DNA of 64,000 nucleotides, from NCBI RefSeq assembly GCF_019059575.1, contig NW_024882709.1, positions 147,550 through 211,549 of the forward strand. The letters run 5' to 3'. The stretch comes from Amphibalanus amphitrite (lineage: Eukaryota > Arthropoda > Thecostraca > Balanomorpha > Balanidae). The notes below the pieces were generated by a model. The model worked only from the letters and a program-made list of their open reading frames with translations, ran no database searches and was not told the DNA's origin. Positions 10,721-20,317 of this stretch are shown one piece after another. Numbering within the stretch: position 1 is the first letter of the stretch; every line of letters starts with the position of its first letter. Both the position numbers and the translations under genes were made by a program.

Positions 10721-10883
10721 GGTTAAACTCAATACGCCTATGCATGAAACCTGAAACCAAAATAATTTTGAATGACATCTAGGGACAAGGTGCTCATGGA
10801 TTTTGCAGATCGGCGTTATCAGACAACAGTCGGGTCAGTCTCAAGCTTGCCCCCACTGGCGAAAATTCGTGGCGCCGCCACTG

Positions 10884-11242
10884 ACTCCGACTCCTGGCAA
10901 AACTGCCGACTCCGAATAAAATACAATGCAAAACCAACATGAAATCAATGCTGGATCGATGTCAAAAGTCGGCTGATCCTCGATGTTGACAATCAACCTG
11001 GATTCAAGCAATTAGGTATAACGCAAAATTAAACGTGAAATCAATGCTAGATCGATAACGAAAGTCCGTTGATCCTCAATGTTGACAATCAACTTAGATT
11101 TAACCCGTTCTAATGTTGAATCAATGTTGTGTGCTACTATGGAGCCAGCCATTCCAAATGGGGTCCACCTAGGCTAAAAGAAGGAATCCAAGCGAAGGTT
11201 GGCATGGGCAACATCTGGGCTTTTATTTGGACTCAATATCTG
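10884..11242. other. GACTCC repeat remnant and unremarkable flank
   Basis: Bases 10884-10925 continue the GACTCC repeat interrupted by the hAT element. A local near-repeat follows: AAATCAATGCTGGATCGATG at about 10943 and a related copy about 98 bp downstream at about 11039. I see no gene. Confidence 0.5.
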
Positions 11243-11749
11243 CAGACTGGTGTTTGATTCATCTGTGATTGAATCGATTGGATTGAATCAAACAAAATTT
11301 GTTGAATCAAAAAGGTTTGATTCACCGTCAGGATTGTTAGATTCACAAGCCATGATTGAATCAAACGCATTGGGAATCAGGGTTGATTGAATAAAAAAAA
11401 ATTAATGATTCATGAACTTAAAAAATTGAACTGAACGAACATAGTTCATTATCAAAAAATATTAACACTACTGCCATTACATGACAACAAAAAGAACACA
11501 ACAAATACAATACTATCCCTGATATTTTGTATATTTTATTTTTTAATTGAATCAAAAAAGAATCATTCAAGAAAAAAAATTGGCTGAATCAAACATGAAT
11601 CATTCCTTTTATTGTTTTTTGATTCTCTGAATCAAAAGGAATCGATTCACCAATTTTTTTGAAGGAATCAAACGGTGATTGAATCAAACAAAAATCAAAT
11701 GAATCAATGATTGAATCGATCCAAAAAAGGTGAATTAAAAACCAGTCTG
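11243..11749. mobile_element. hAT-type MITE rich in TGAATCAA words
   Basis: The left end CAGACTGGTGTTTGATTCA and the reverse complement of the right end CAGACTGGTTTTTAATTCA form TIRs. Flanking octamers AATATCTG and AATATGTG match at 7 of 8 positions, consistent with a hAT target duplication. The 507-bp interior is dominated by TTGATTCA/TGAATCAA words on both strands and has no coding capacity. Confidence 0.75.
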
Positions 11750-12001
11750 AATATGTGGCCCATATGGGTTGACCACAAGCTGAAGCTTTTCTAGGGTTCC
11801 AACATGAATTGCATGAGTAAGCCTACATGGCTTATCCAGTTCATGTTCCTCCAGATCAGATATGATCAATTTGCTGTGGCCTTGGTCAGACCAAATTCAC
11901 TCATCTGGCCTCAGGGGCCCAAATGGGCTGTTGGGTCCACCCAGGACCAGAAAGAGCAGCCAAAACCAGCACAATTCATACAATGTTCTCAAAAGCAAGT
12001 T

Positions 12002-12036
<35 letters not shown>

Positions 12037-12559
12037 TTGGGGTTTTTGGGCGCCCGGACTACAGTGGTCATCGGCGCCCATAAAAAGCAAGTTATGAAGT
12101 CTTGCATCCAAAACCAGTGTCCAACTCTGTTCATCTATGTACAATGTCCTCAAAAGCAAGTTACGAAGCATTACATCTAAAACCAGTGTCCAACCCTGTT
12201 CATCTATGTGCCCAGGACTCTGGAGGACTTTGAAGCAAGTCTTCATTATGTTTAGATTTATTTTCGGAACTTGTCAAATTTCAAAACTCAATCATTTCAG
12301 TTTTTACATATCATCATATAGATAATTCATGAATAAATCTTAATAAAATCAAATTAATGAAATGCTGGTTCAGTTTTTCCCTTTACCGGTCTCGCAGAGC
12401 ATGGGCGTAGGAACCTCACAAAAAGTGGGGAGGGGGAGTGGGCAGAGAAACTTCAATGTCACGTTATGGGAGCTCCAATACCCCTATGAAGAAGTTCTTT
12501 TTAGTTTAAAAAAAAGTTAGTTAGTTTAGTTTTAGTTTAGTTAGTTTAGTTTTAAAAAA
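11750..12559. other. Non-coding AT-rich stretch with (GAT)n microsatellite
   Basis: Bases 12002-12034 are an uninterrupted run of about eleven GAT/ATG triplets. A near-duplicate of about 60 bp (CAAAAGCAAGTTA...AAAACCAGTGTCCAAC) occurs twice around 12050-12210. From 12515 TTAGTTTAGTTT words repeat. The acidic or Met-rich frames here only reflect the triplet run. Confidence 0.6.
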
Positions 12560-12680
12560 GTGTAAAAAAGGTCAACAAAATTGTGCCAATCCATAGTCTC
12601 TCTTGTTTCCAGAACAACACAAAACTGAGCCTATTGAGCCTAAACAATAGATTACAATGACAAGATCTGATTGAGTAGAT
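12560..12680 (+). pseudogene. Non-LTR retrotransposon reverse transcriptase tail, short fragment
   Basis: This stretch matches the DNA at 58838-58950 and 59130-59250, where the reading identifies the C-terminal end of a CR1/jockey-like reverse transcriptase. Here only the segment ending at GATCTGATTGAG remains, with stops and frameshifts. Confidence 0.6.
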
Positions 12681-13035
12681 CCAATTACAAGTAGATCCAA
12701 GAACAATAGGTCAGCTGTTGAAACTTAGGAAAAGGAGAACTTTGCATCATTTCAGAATATATATTACTGAACAGCTCTGGGAAATAAAAATGGAAACCGA
12801 GGTCCTTAAAATTTGTTGGCATGAGGCATAGCTGAGTGGTTATCAGAGACTTTTTGAAGACCAAGGTTTCCATTTTTCTTCCAGAGCAAGTTCAGTAAGT
12901 TATTTCCAAATTCCAATACGTCATTTGGCTATCCATTCACAAACTCACAACTGTATTGTTTCCATCACCTTTAAAGGTATTTTATTATGAAATCACCAGT
13001 ACTGTAGGTCATCAACCCTTGCCGGAAAACAGTGT
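12677..13035. repeat. Paralogous block, part 1 (pairs with 59300-60216 and 60556-60581)
   Basis: The sequence is collinear with 59300-59547, 60126-60216 and 60556-60581. Octamer ACGTCATT at 12918-12925 is the intact empty site for the hAT-type element that occupies 59548-60125. The element at 13036-14117 in turn splits this copy but not the other. Confidence 0.8.
12818..12900 (+). repeat. Possible tRNA-derived SINE fragment
   Basis: TAGCTGAGTGGTTA resembles an internal RNA polymerase III A box, and AAGGTTTCCATTTTT about 40 bases further on is a degenerate B-box position. Copies occur at 13328-13375 and 59447-59520. No intact tRNA fold can be drawn, so SINE ancestry is a suggestion only. Confidence 0.35.
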
Positions 13036-14117
13036 CAGTTGTGCAAACTAGACCTTTGGAATCAAAACATGGAGGCATCAAAAGATTGATTCCTTATGAC
13101 CATGTATGGGCATAAATGCAGACCATTTCTAACTTACCAAACACATAAAAATAAGAGTGTTTCAAGAAGGAGCATGCCTGATCTTGAACAGAAATGCTGG
13201 AAGTATCTCCTAAGCAAAATAATATTGCTCCTATCATAACAATTTGAATTCTATAGGCAGTGAAAGGCCATCAAGGAATTGATTCACTTTAAACAGATAA
13301 TCATTGATTCACATCATTGATCATCATTGGCATGAGGCATAGCTGAGTGGTTATCAGAGACTTTTTGAAGATCTTTCCTTGGATCTACTTGGATCTACTT
13401 TAGTTGACCTTTTTTGGTGAATCATCATTGATTCACTAAGCCAGCTGATTCACCATCAGCTGGCTAATCATTATTTTGATTCACAGGTAATGTTAACATA
13501 TAGGCAACAATGACTTGCAAGAATATAGCATTTATCTTGCTATTATTCTCATTTAGTGGTATCCTCAGCACCACAACAGATAGGTACCTATAGCATTGTT
13601 GTACTTTACCTTCACTACATTTGATAACAATTCACAATTTTTAAATGTCAAGAATACAAAAACTGAAGCAACAGGTAAAAACCATAAAATAGATATAAAA
13701 ACACTACAACAATGGTAATTAGGGGTTTGAAAATTTCATTTTGCTATTTTACACAAATACTGATTGTTTAGTATGCGATTCATGATACAAAAATGACATA
13801 GAGTGTGATTTCCTCAAAACAGCTTTAACGTGATGGACAGTGCCCCTGTCTTTTTCCCATTCACAAGGCCAAAGGGACAATTTCTTAGTTTTGAGGTAAC
13901 ACTTTTTGCAAACCTACCACATTTTTCTACCTTTTTAAAGAAAAATCTCACCATCATGGGCCTTTTTTCAACCATTACAATACATTTGAAGTCAAAAGTG
14001 TACCCAAATGAATCAAAAAATTGATTCCATGCCCATATTTGGTCATGGCTCCTCCCACCAGAATCAAATTATTGATGCCTCCAAATTTTGATTCCAAAAG
14101 TCTAGTTTGCCCAACTG
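13036..14117. mobile_element. 1.08-kb TIR element with long inverted repeats
   Basis: The left end CAGTTGTGCAAACTAGACC and the reverse complement of the right end CAGTTGGGCAAACTAGAC start inverted repeats that stay recognisable for about 70 bp (GGAATCAAAA, GGAGGCATCA, then CATGACCA-type words). GTGT occurs on both sides (13032-13035, 14118-14121) and the paralogue at about 60578-60590 reads straight through, giving an empty site. The interior holds a SINE-like fragment and no gene. Superfamily is uncertain: CAG termini suggest hAT, but an 8-bp duplication is not evident. Confidence 0.75.
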
Positions 14118-14467
14118 GTGTGGGAAAGATCACTTGCAATGTTTCCTGCACGGCTAGGATAATGCTTCAGGGATATCTTGGCGTATAGGAAGCAAGTTTT
14201 TCACCAACAGAATTGTGGAATCACATCATGGGGTCAGTGTGGATGGATCTATCCATGCCGCTTGTGCCACACAGGATTACAAAACTAAGTGTGGTTATCC
14301 TACATGTTATATCATATCTATGCTGCCACCCATTTGTGAAAAATTGCTATAGCCTTAACTCACCAATTCTTGTTCACTAGAAGTTCACTGGTCAACTCAC
14401 TGGCTGCTTGCAAGGCAGACATAGCACATGCTACCATTTGCACGAGATTGCATCTTTCTAACCAAAC
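14118..14467. repeat. Paralogous block, part 2 (pairs with 60582-60905)
   Basis: The stretch is nearly identical in order and sequence to 60582-60905, from GGGAAAGATCACTTGC to GACATAGCACATG. The last about 36 bp (CTACCATTTGCACGAGATTG) also recur at 18285-18325, a local duplication. No coding frame is recognised. Confidence 0.75.
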
Positions 14468-14649
14468 TTAAAGGAAATAGTTCACATTTTAACATGGGTT
14501 TTGAACTGGAATAGCAGTTCCGTAGCTTGGGCTGAGACGAGCATAAATCAGGAGCTTTTACAGCCCAACGATCACCCTAGGCAAAGATATTCTATTTCTC
14601 GTCCCGAAAAAGGTGCCTTGCGTTGAGGATGTGTGCCTTGCATATATTT

Positions 14650-14708
14650 GCATCCAGTATGAAACGAGCATGGGTCCCGAAAATTCTTCAGAAACTAGAG
14701 AAATTATC
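14650..14708. repeat. Left arm of a 57-bp inverted repeat (partner 17858-17918)
   Basis: The arm runs from ATCCAGTATGAAA through GAGCATGGG and CCCGAAAATTCTTCAGAA to AGAGAAATTATC. The reverse complement is found at 17858-17918 with about three mismatches. The arms enclose about 3.15 kb, so they may be ends of an inner element or two halves of the original palindromic MITE centre pulled apart by insertion. Confidence 0.7.
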
Positions 14709-14837
14709 TACGAGAACTCTAGAGAAATTCTCGTACTGATCAATAAGGACATTCAGGGGAACATTATCGCCCTTGCCAGTAAAACTAGTAAAAGGGCTAA
14801 CTTTGCATGGTTCTTTAATCTTTAATGCATTATTTCA

Positions 14838-15000
14838 CGCACTGGCGGATCCAGGGTTTCAGCGCGGGGGGGGCATACCAGGTCACGGAGCCAAACCTTC
14901 TCCTAGGGTACCCCCAAATCCTGTCTTCTCATCGGATTTAGGCCACTTATTTTTCGTCATAGCCCTGATACGATAGTTTTTTTTTTCTTAAAAAAAAACA
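14838..15000. repeat. Fragment of the CAGTGGCG hAT-type family
   Basis: It starts CACTGGCGGATCCAGGG and shares the internal stretch CTAGGGTACCCCCAAATC and the words TTAGGCCACTTATTTTTC with the complete element at 59548-60125. The right terminus is not found here. It is followed by TTTCACCGGTGATAGCAACA at about 15023, a terminus related to the MITE at 18336-18493. Confidence 0.5.
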
Positions 15001-15696
15001 AATGGTATGCCACCTGGGCCCTGTTTCACCGGTGATAGCAACACGCTGCTATTACACGTGGGGCGTTCCACGACAAATCGACAAATAAAAAATTAAATTT
15101 GCACCCTCATATTTTATTTTTCGTTGAAAACTGGTGTAAGGGGTTGTGATGGGCGGGGAAGCCAGCTGTGACAAGGATTTTTTCTTCGAACAACGGTTTC
15201 CGAGATATAGCCTCGGGCAATTCCAGCAGGTCGCGCTGCAGCCCTATGTTTGGCGGCCTATAACTCAGAAACTATTGGTTTTCTACGATAAAAACTTTAT
15301 ATGGTTCAACTCACAATCAGCCAACAAACATTTTGGCTATCTCGCATTTTCAATTTTTGAAAATTTTGATCACGTGACCTTTTGACCTATTTTTCGAAGA
15401 GTGACCTTGATATTTTCCCCACTGAAAGTTGTAATTTTGTCTGATGACGATTAAAGCCTTATCAATTGTCATTCATATACGAAAATAAAAAAGTGGATAT
15501 CGCCCTGCGTTGACCTCAGGTCAGGTAATTTTTATGACCTGTCCATTATTACGAGCGGGAGCGACAGCGAGATCTCGAGAATAAAGCAAGATAGCGACAA
15601 GCGGTAAACGGTGCAGGGTACAAATGGATAAGGTCTATAATTTTTACTGAGGTCATTTTCAGGTCAGGTCAAAGATGACGTCACACTTGCCGGCCT
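15001..15696. repeat. AGGTCA-containing dispersed repeat
   Basis: The stretch contains TGACCT/AGGTCA half-sites at about 15376-15420, 15510-15540 and 15650-15670, in the same setting as the repeat at 9655-10720. I see no gene. Confidence 0.45.
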
Positions 15697-16060
15697 ATCT
15701 TGCCGGCCCTCACTTGCCGGCCCTCACTTGCCGGCCTATCTTCAGGAGCCCTGTGGAGTCCTTATAGATCGGCATGGGACTCTCAGGCGTCGCTGCAGCG
15801 ACGCCTGAGGGCTCTCATGGGAGGACTCCCTGGGAGCCCTCAGAGTCACCAGTGTGGGGCCCACAGAGTTGCAGGTAGGTAGCCGTCAGATGCGCTTGTG
15901 TAAGACCTTCAGAGGCGCCAGTGTGGGGCCCTCAGAGCCGCCGCCGATGTAGGCCCTACATTGGTGTTAGTCCCTCAGATTGGTGGTATTGGGCTCTCAG
16001 AGGCGCCGGTGTGAGGCCCTCACAGGCGCCGTTATGGACCCTCAGAGACACTGGTGTGAA
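15697..16060. repeat. GC-rich minisatellites and a perfect 28-bp palindrome
   Basis: CTTGCCGGCC words repeat at 15688-15738. A perfect palindrome with 14-base arms (CTCAGGCGTCGCTG and its complement) spans 15782-15809. Degenerate units of about 25-30 bp built on CCCTCAGAGGCGCCGGTGTG run from about 15835 to 16060 and fade towards 16330. Confidence 0.7.
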
Positions 16061-16782
16061 GCCGTTCCATGCGGGTATGGGTCAGGACCCTAATTAGAGC
16101 TGAGCTGACGCTTAATGGGTCAGCAAGAGCACTCAGAGGCCAGCACAGGGCTATCAGAAGTCGGAGTGGGGCCGTTATGGAGATGTGTGATGTGTGGCGA
16201 CTCAGGAGCCCGTGTCTCCGTGAGGTGCTCTCACGAGTCCTGCGGGTCTTATATCAGTCGAAATGAGGCTCGCTTGGACCCTGAGCGGCCACTAATTGGC
16301 ACTGCAGGGCCTCTCGGGCCCATAGGGCACCATGCATCTAATGAGGCGGCACGCGCCCCTTGTGCCCCCCCCCCGCTTACGCTGCGCTGGCTGCGGCCAT
16401 ACAGGTAAATCGTATTCTAACCGTCCCTATTCCCAAGCATAGGCGGCGGCCGATTCCTGGCTTGCGCAATATGACTGCCGTCGTTACGCAATACGGTCAA
16501 TAGGGTTGAAGCGGCATTGCTCCCTTGTGGTAAGAAGCAACATATTTTTAGACAAAATAAAGGCAATGACAACTAAATTGAGGTTACTAAAACGACTCTG
16601 ATCACAAAAGTATCTAGTTACTAGGAAGGCTTTCTAATTAATTTTTATTTAGTTCCTCGTTAAAGGCGTAAGAAGTGTAAGTCTGAATGGGGGGGCATAC
16701 TTGTACTGAATGCCCCTCAGGCTCCTGTCCGGGGGGCATATGCCCCTAACCTATTAATTTGAGGACTCGTTTTAGGGCCTTG

Positions 16783-16938
16783 GGCGGGCGGGCGGGCGGA
16801 TGGGGTCTGGGGAGACAGATAGACGGACGGACGAACATACGGAGAGACGGATGGACGGACGGATGGATGGACGGACTGAGAGACGGAAGGGCGGACGGAC
16901 GGACGGAGAGACGGACAAAGAGATGGACAGACGGACGG

Positions 16939-17037
<99 letters not shown>

Positions 17038-17107
17038 AGAGAGAAAGAGAGACTGAGAGAGAAAGAGAGACTGAGAAAGAAAGAGAGACTGAGAGAGAAA
17101 GAGAGAC

Positions 17108-17156
<49 letters not shown>
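16783..17156. repeat. Microsatellites (GGCG)n, (GGAC)n and (GA)n
   Basis: GGCGGGCGGGCGG is followed by GGACGGAC/GGATGGAC words to about 16938, then long GA runs with interspersed CTGAGAGAGAAAGAGA units to 17156. The strand is pure purine for about 200 bases, so it may form triplex DNA. The Arg/Glu and Ser/Leu frames here are by-products. Confidence 0.9.
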
Positions 17157-17158
<2 letters not shown>

Positions 17159-17258
17159 GGTGGTGAGAGAAAGGAGGATAAGACTAATGAAGGAAAAGGA
17201 AAAGACTAACAGAGATTTCAGGGAGGACGGCAAGGAGACTGATACCTACAGAGAGGAA

Positions 17259-17415
17259 CAGTAGCGGCGGAACACCTTCAATTAAGGGGGGGGGGGGGGG
17301 CACTGCCAACTTTTGGTCCCATTCTTTCCATGCAACGCCCATAGGGCTAATGTTAAAATGCCAAAATCAAAGGGGGGGACGGTGCCCCGATGCCCTCCCC
17401 GTTCCGCCGCCTATG
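17259..17415. mobile_element. 157-bp hAT-type MITE
   Basis: CAGTAGCGGCGGAAC and the reverse complement of its right end CATAGGCGGCGGAAC form TIRs. The octamer GAGAGGAA is duplicated perfectly on both sides (17251-17258, 17416-17423). The left half matches sequence inside the leader of both Helitron copies (from 7374 and 57833). A run of 15 G follows the left TIR region. Confidence 0.85.
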
Positions 17416-18335
17416 GAGAGGAAAGATGAGTGAGCAAGGGATTTGAGAGATAGGTAAAGAGACAGGGGAGAAATGAGATTTTATTGCTCCGCTCCTAATA
17501 ACACTTCCTAAAATAAAATATAATTGGCCGTAATTATCGAATAAGAATCGGAAATTGTCAATTGAACGTCTGATTCGCTTACATTAATCGACAATCCGCC
17601 CTATACCATGTTTGACATGTTTGCAGTTTGCACCAAAGCCAGCTTGCAGGCTATAGCCTATACATCGAGGCAGTGGTATATACTATACATCCCGGTGAAT
17701 TCCTGCATATAGCCGAGACCTCCGGCGGTATTTTCCCACGATCAGCCGGATTTCAAAGTCGTGTATTTTTCGTCCATGGCAGGCGGCCGGCGCAATCTCG
17801 GGGAAAGAGGCGCTCCAGTAACAAAAGCATGAGCAGATCGCCCAAATGCCGGTGGCCGCGATAATTTCTCTAGCTTCTGAAGAATTTTCGGGGCCCATGC
17901 TCTTTTCATACTGGATCGCGTGTGCCTTACAGAAACTGAAAAGTTCTTCCTATATCAAAAATATAGAAAATAATCTTTTGTTATAAAAAGGTTTTATTTT
18001 CTTTGCTGATCATTTTGAACATAAAAAATCATAAATCCATTGCAAAAAAAATAATTTCGTGAAAGTGAACTATTTCCTTTAAGCAAAGCGAACCTAACGA
18101 AACCTGACCTACATACTCCTTTCTACAACCCACAACCAAAAACCTATGGTGTCACATTATTTATGCTGTTTGAGCTTCAGAGCATATGAATAGGAAACTG
18201 TGTTTATTTGGTATAAATAGCTACTCACCAACTCTTGAGATATTTACGCAAAGTCCACTGGGTGCTGGTAACGCAGACATGGCAAAAGCTACCATATGCA
18301 CGGAATTGCATCTTTCTCACCAAACCAAAAGGGTG
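17416..18335. other. Non-coding remainder of the composite and its flank
   Basis: Apart from the right inverted arm (17858-17918) and the AT-rich end of the composite up to 18082, I see no gene or repeat. From about 18190 the sequence is collinear with 60900 onwards. Confidence 0.5.
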
Positions 18336-19344
18336 GTGTTTCACCGTTGATAGCACCACGTTGCTATTACACACGTCAAATTGGGTTTCCATAGACGTCA
18401 ACAAGCAGATTGCTCCAACACTACCATAAGTGTGACATCAGCTCTCAAAATGGAGAGGCAGCATGCTGCTACCACCGCCCACCGGTGAAACACTACCAAG
18501 AAAACAAACCTAACCAACCTTACCTGCTACCTGCAGCCTACTTTCTAGAACCTACAACCAACATTATCACAAATGGCAGCTCATGCTGTCTGCCCTGATA
18601 CCAAGTGCTTACAAAAAGTTACGAGCCGAGAGCCCTACCCCAAATCTATGACAGCACACGTGGACATGCCATGAGTACCTTATATGCTTTATCTCAGCAT
18701 TTTACATCAACATCCTGCACACAATCCAGTGATCCAAGAAAACAAGAGCAGTCTCAAGAATGAGTAGGTAGGTAGGTACCTACCTAGTCTTATAATTTGA
18801 ATTATATGGCAGCACCTGAAACACCCACTATGAAACTACCCTAAATTGAAATGCTTTATCTCAGCATTTTACATCAGCATCCAGCATGTAGGTTGAACAA
18901 GCCAGGAAAATGATTGTTTTCAGCTTCAAGCGCGTTATATATGCGTCGGAATTGCCGCATCATAAACTTCTAGCCATAAATAGCTTCAGGGCCTTGGCTT
19001 CAGCATGGGAGAAAAGCAAAACCCAACACTATCTATATTTTCCACAACCAATACCATTAATTTTGGCAGCATACATACACTTCATAATGTCAAATTTCCA
19101 CTTTATATCTATCCGAATAAAATGTCAACCACCTACCTTCTAGCTCATGCCGAAGCAGGCCGTTAGAAGTGGCGGGAAGTAACAAGTGTAATTTCTTATT
19201 ATTCAAATTTTGGGCTGCAATTTGGAGCGACAGACCCTTATTTGTCTGTATATCTTCTTTAATTTTTCATATTATTAATCAAATGGAGCGAAATAAAAAA
19301 TCCTCGACATATTTTCAATGAAAGCTATGGTTGCAAATAATTAT
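18190..19344. repeat. Paralogous block, part 3 (pairs with 60905-62024)
   Basis: Order and sequence match 60905-62024 closely, including a frame reading SFKRVIYASELPHHKLLAIN (18910-19143 and 61578-61799) whose differing indels argue against a maintained protein. The block ends at the target site of the 1261-bp element. Confidence 0.8.
18336..18493. mobile_element. 158-bp MITE with GTGTTTCACCG termini
   Basis: The left end GTGTTTCACCGTTGATAGCA and the reverse complement of the right end GTGTTTCACCGGTGGGCGG are imperfect inverted repeats. A diverged copy sits in the paralogous block at 61028-61165, so the insertion predates the duplication. No target duplication is clear. Confidence 0.5.
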
Positions 19345-19355
19345 GGACGCGTGTA

Positions 19356-19830
19356 CCTATATCACACCACGGTGAGATTTACATAATGCATCGCACTGTA
19401 GTGTAAACCTCACCCGGGTGTGATTTACACAATACACTACTCCTGTGTATATCACACCACGCGGAGTGTGATTTACACAGTGGGCCGGCAATGCGTAAAT
19501 CACACCGGGGTGTGATATACACAATGTGCTCCTAGTGTGTAAATCACACCCGGGTGTCAGACCACGCAGCACCTGGGTGTGATTTACACAGTAGGCCCGG
19601 CAAATGCGTAAATCACACCGTGGTGTGATATACACAATGTGCTCCTAGTGTGTAAATCACACCTGGGTGTCAAACCACGCAGCACCTGGGTGTGATTTAC
19701 ACAGTAGGCCTAGCCAATGTGTAAATCTCACCAGGGTGTGATATACACTGTGTGCTCGGTAGTGGGTAAATCACACCTGGGTGTCAAACCACGCAGCACC
19801 TGGGTGAGATTTACACAGTAGGCACGGTAA
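19356..19830. repeat. Palindromic minisatellite, period about 114 bp
   Basis: The units contain GTGTAAATCACACC followed by GGTGTGATTTACAC or GGTGTGATATACAC, so each unit holds overlapping palindromes around CCGGGG, CCGTGG or CCCGGG centres. About four units are visible, separated by GGCCGGCAATGCG- and ACCACGCAGCACC-type spacers. A shorter run of the same words occupies 20443-20605 at the other end of the element. Confidence 0.85.
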
Positions 19831-19864
19831 CAAGACACTTAACCAAACCTTAGACCTGACCTGA

Positions 19865-19913
19865 CCTAACCTAACCTAACCTAACCTAACCTAACCTAAC
19901 CTAACCTAACCTG
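19865..19913. repeat. Interstitial (TTAGG)n telomere-like array
   Basis: About ten uninterrupted CCTAA pentamers read on the plus strand (TTAGG on the minus), flanked by CCTGA variants. TTAGG is the common arthropod telomere repeat. Here it is internal to a mobile element, so it need not reflect a chromosome end. Confidence 0.85.
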
Positions 19914-19963
19914 ACCTACTGATTTTTGCCTACCCGTGGATGAGGAAGAAGTTACTCGCATGA

Positions 19964-20098
19964 AGAGATTGCAAGCAATGGTAAGTCAAATATTTTAAGG
20001 TTAAGTGGTTGTGCATCAGGCTTCAGGCCTTCGGCCTGAAGCCAGATACACAACCACTTAACCTAAAAATATTTGACTTACCATTGCCTGTAATCTCT
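19964..20098. repeat. 135-bp near-perfect inverted repeat (hairpin)
   Basis: The left arm, AGAGATTGCAAGCAATGGTA through GGTTAAGTGGTTGTG to GGCTTCAGGCC, pairs with the right arm, GGCCTGAAGCC through CACAACCACTTAACC to AATCTCT. Only a few mismatches occur and there are almost no loop bases (centre about 20031). It could be a nested foldback MITE or an integral part of the element. Confidence 0.9.
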
Positions 20099-20241
20099 CC
20101 TAAGGCATTGCCTTCGGCACTGCACCGCTTCGCCACGAGCATTCAGACGTCGCTTTCCATATTGTATTGGTGCTTTTAAACTTGTCGGTCGGCAGCGAAC
20201 CCACCGCTACCAAGGAAAAGCGAAAATGCGGGAAAAAGCGC

Positions 20242-20317
20242 CCGCGCCGACGGGACTCGAACCCGCAACATTCGTATCATGGTGCAAGCACCTTCACCAC
20301 TAGGCCAGGCGGTCAGC
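20242..20317 (-). repeat. tRNA-like sequence (pseudo-tRNA or SINE head)
   Basis: The minus strand has TGGCCTAGTGG (A-box pattern), a plausible four-pair D stem, and a T arm GCGGGTTCGAGTCCCGT with a B box. The acceptor halves do not pair and the anticodon stem is poor, so I call it tRNA-derived rather than a working tRNA. Confidence 0.55.

Larger units (their letters stand above)
8445..10883. mobile_element. hAT-type DNA transposon remnant with nested insertions
   Basis: The left end CAAGGGCGGCGCCACC and the reverse complement of the right end CAGTGGCGGCGCCACG form terminal inverted repeats, both followed by GTGGGGGC-type sequence. The 8-bp direct repeat ACTCCGAC flanks it (8437-8444 and 10884-10891), the target duplication size of hAT elements. 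A decayed hAT dimerisation domain near the left end fits the same superfamily. The interior also contains a TTAAAGGAAA-ended MITE (9140-9599) and AGGTCA-rich repeat DNA, so most of the 2.4 kb is secondary insertion. It landed inside older GACTCC repeat sequence. Confidence 0.8.
14468..18082. mobile_element. 3.6-kb composite element: TTAAAGGAAA MITE family with large internal insertion
   Basis: Ends TTAAAGGAAATAGTTCAC (14468) and GTGAACTATTTCCTTTAA (ending 18082) are perfect inverted repeats over 18 bp. Subterminal sequence on each side matches the 460-bp element at 9140-9599, so this is the same family enlarged by over 3 kb. Nested inside are long inverted arms (14650-14708 with 17858-17918), microsatellites, minisatellites, a palindrome and a small hAT MITE. 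The paralogous block at 60.9 kb lacks the whole insertion. No transposase is visible. Confidence 0.65.

Noticed and set aside
11804-12246. Poly-Met/poly-Asp/poly-Ile frames around 12000
   Set aside because: They only translate the GAT triplet run in different frames.
16759-17264. Arg/Glu-rich and Ser/Leu-rich frames of about 150 codons
   Set aside because: They are translations of GA and GGAC microsatellites.
19356-19830. CRISPR-like array of palindromic repeats
   Set aside because: Repeats vary, spacers are themselves repeated, there is no cas gene, and the array is internal to a TIR element in eukaryotic DNA.
20242-20317. Functional tRNA gene on the minus strand
   Set aside because: Acceptor halves do not pair and the anticodon stem is poor; kept only as tRNA-like.
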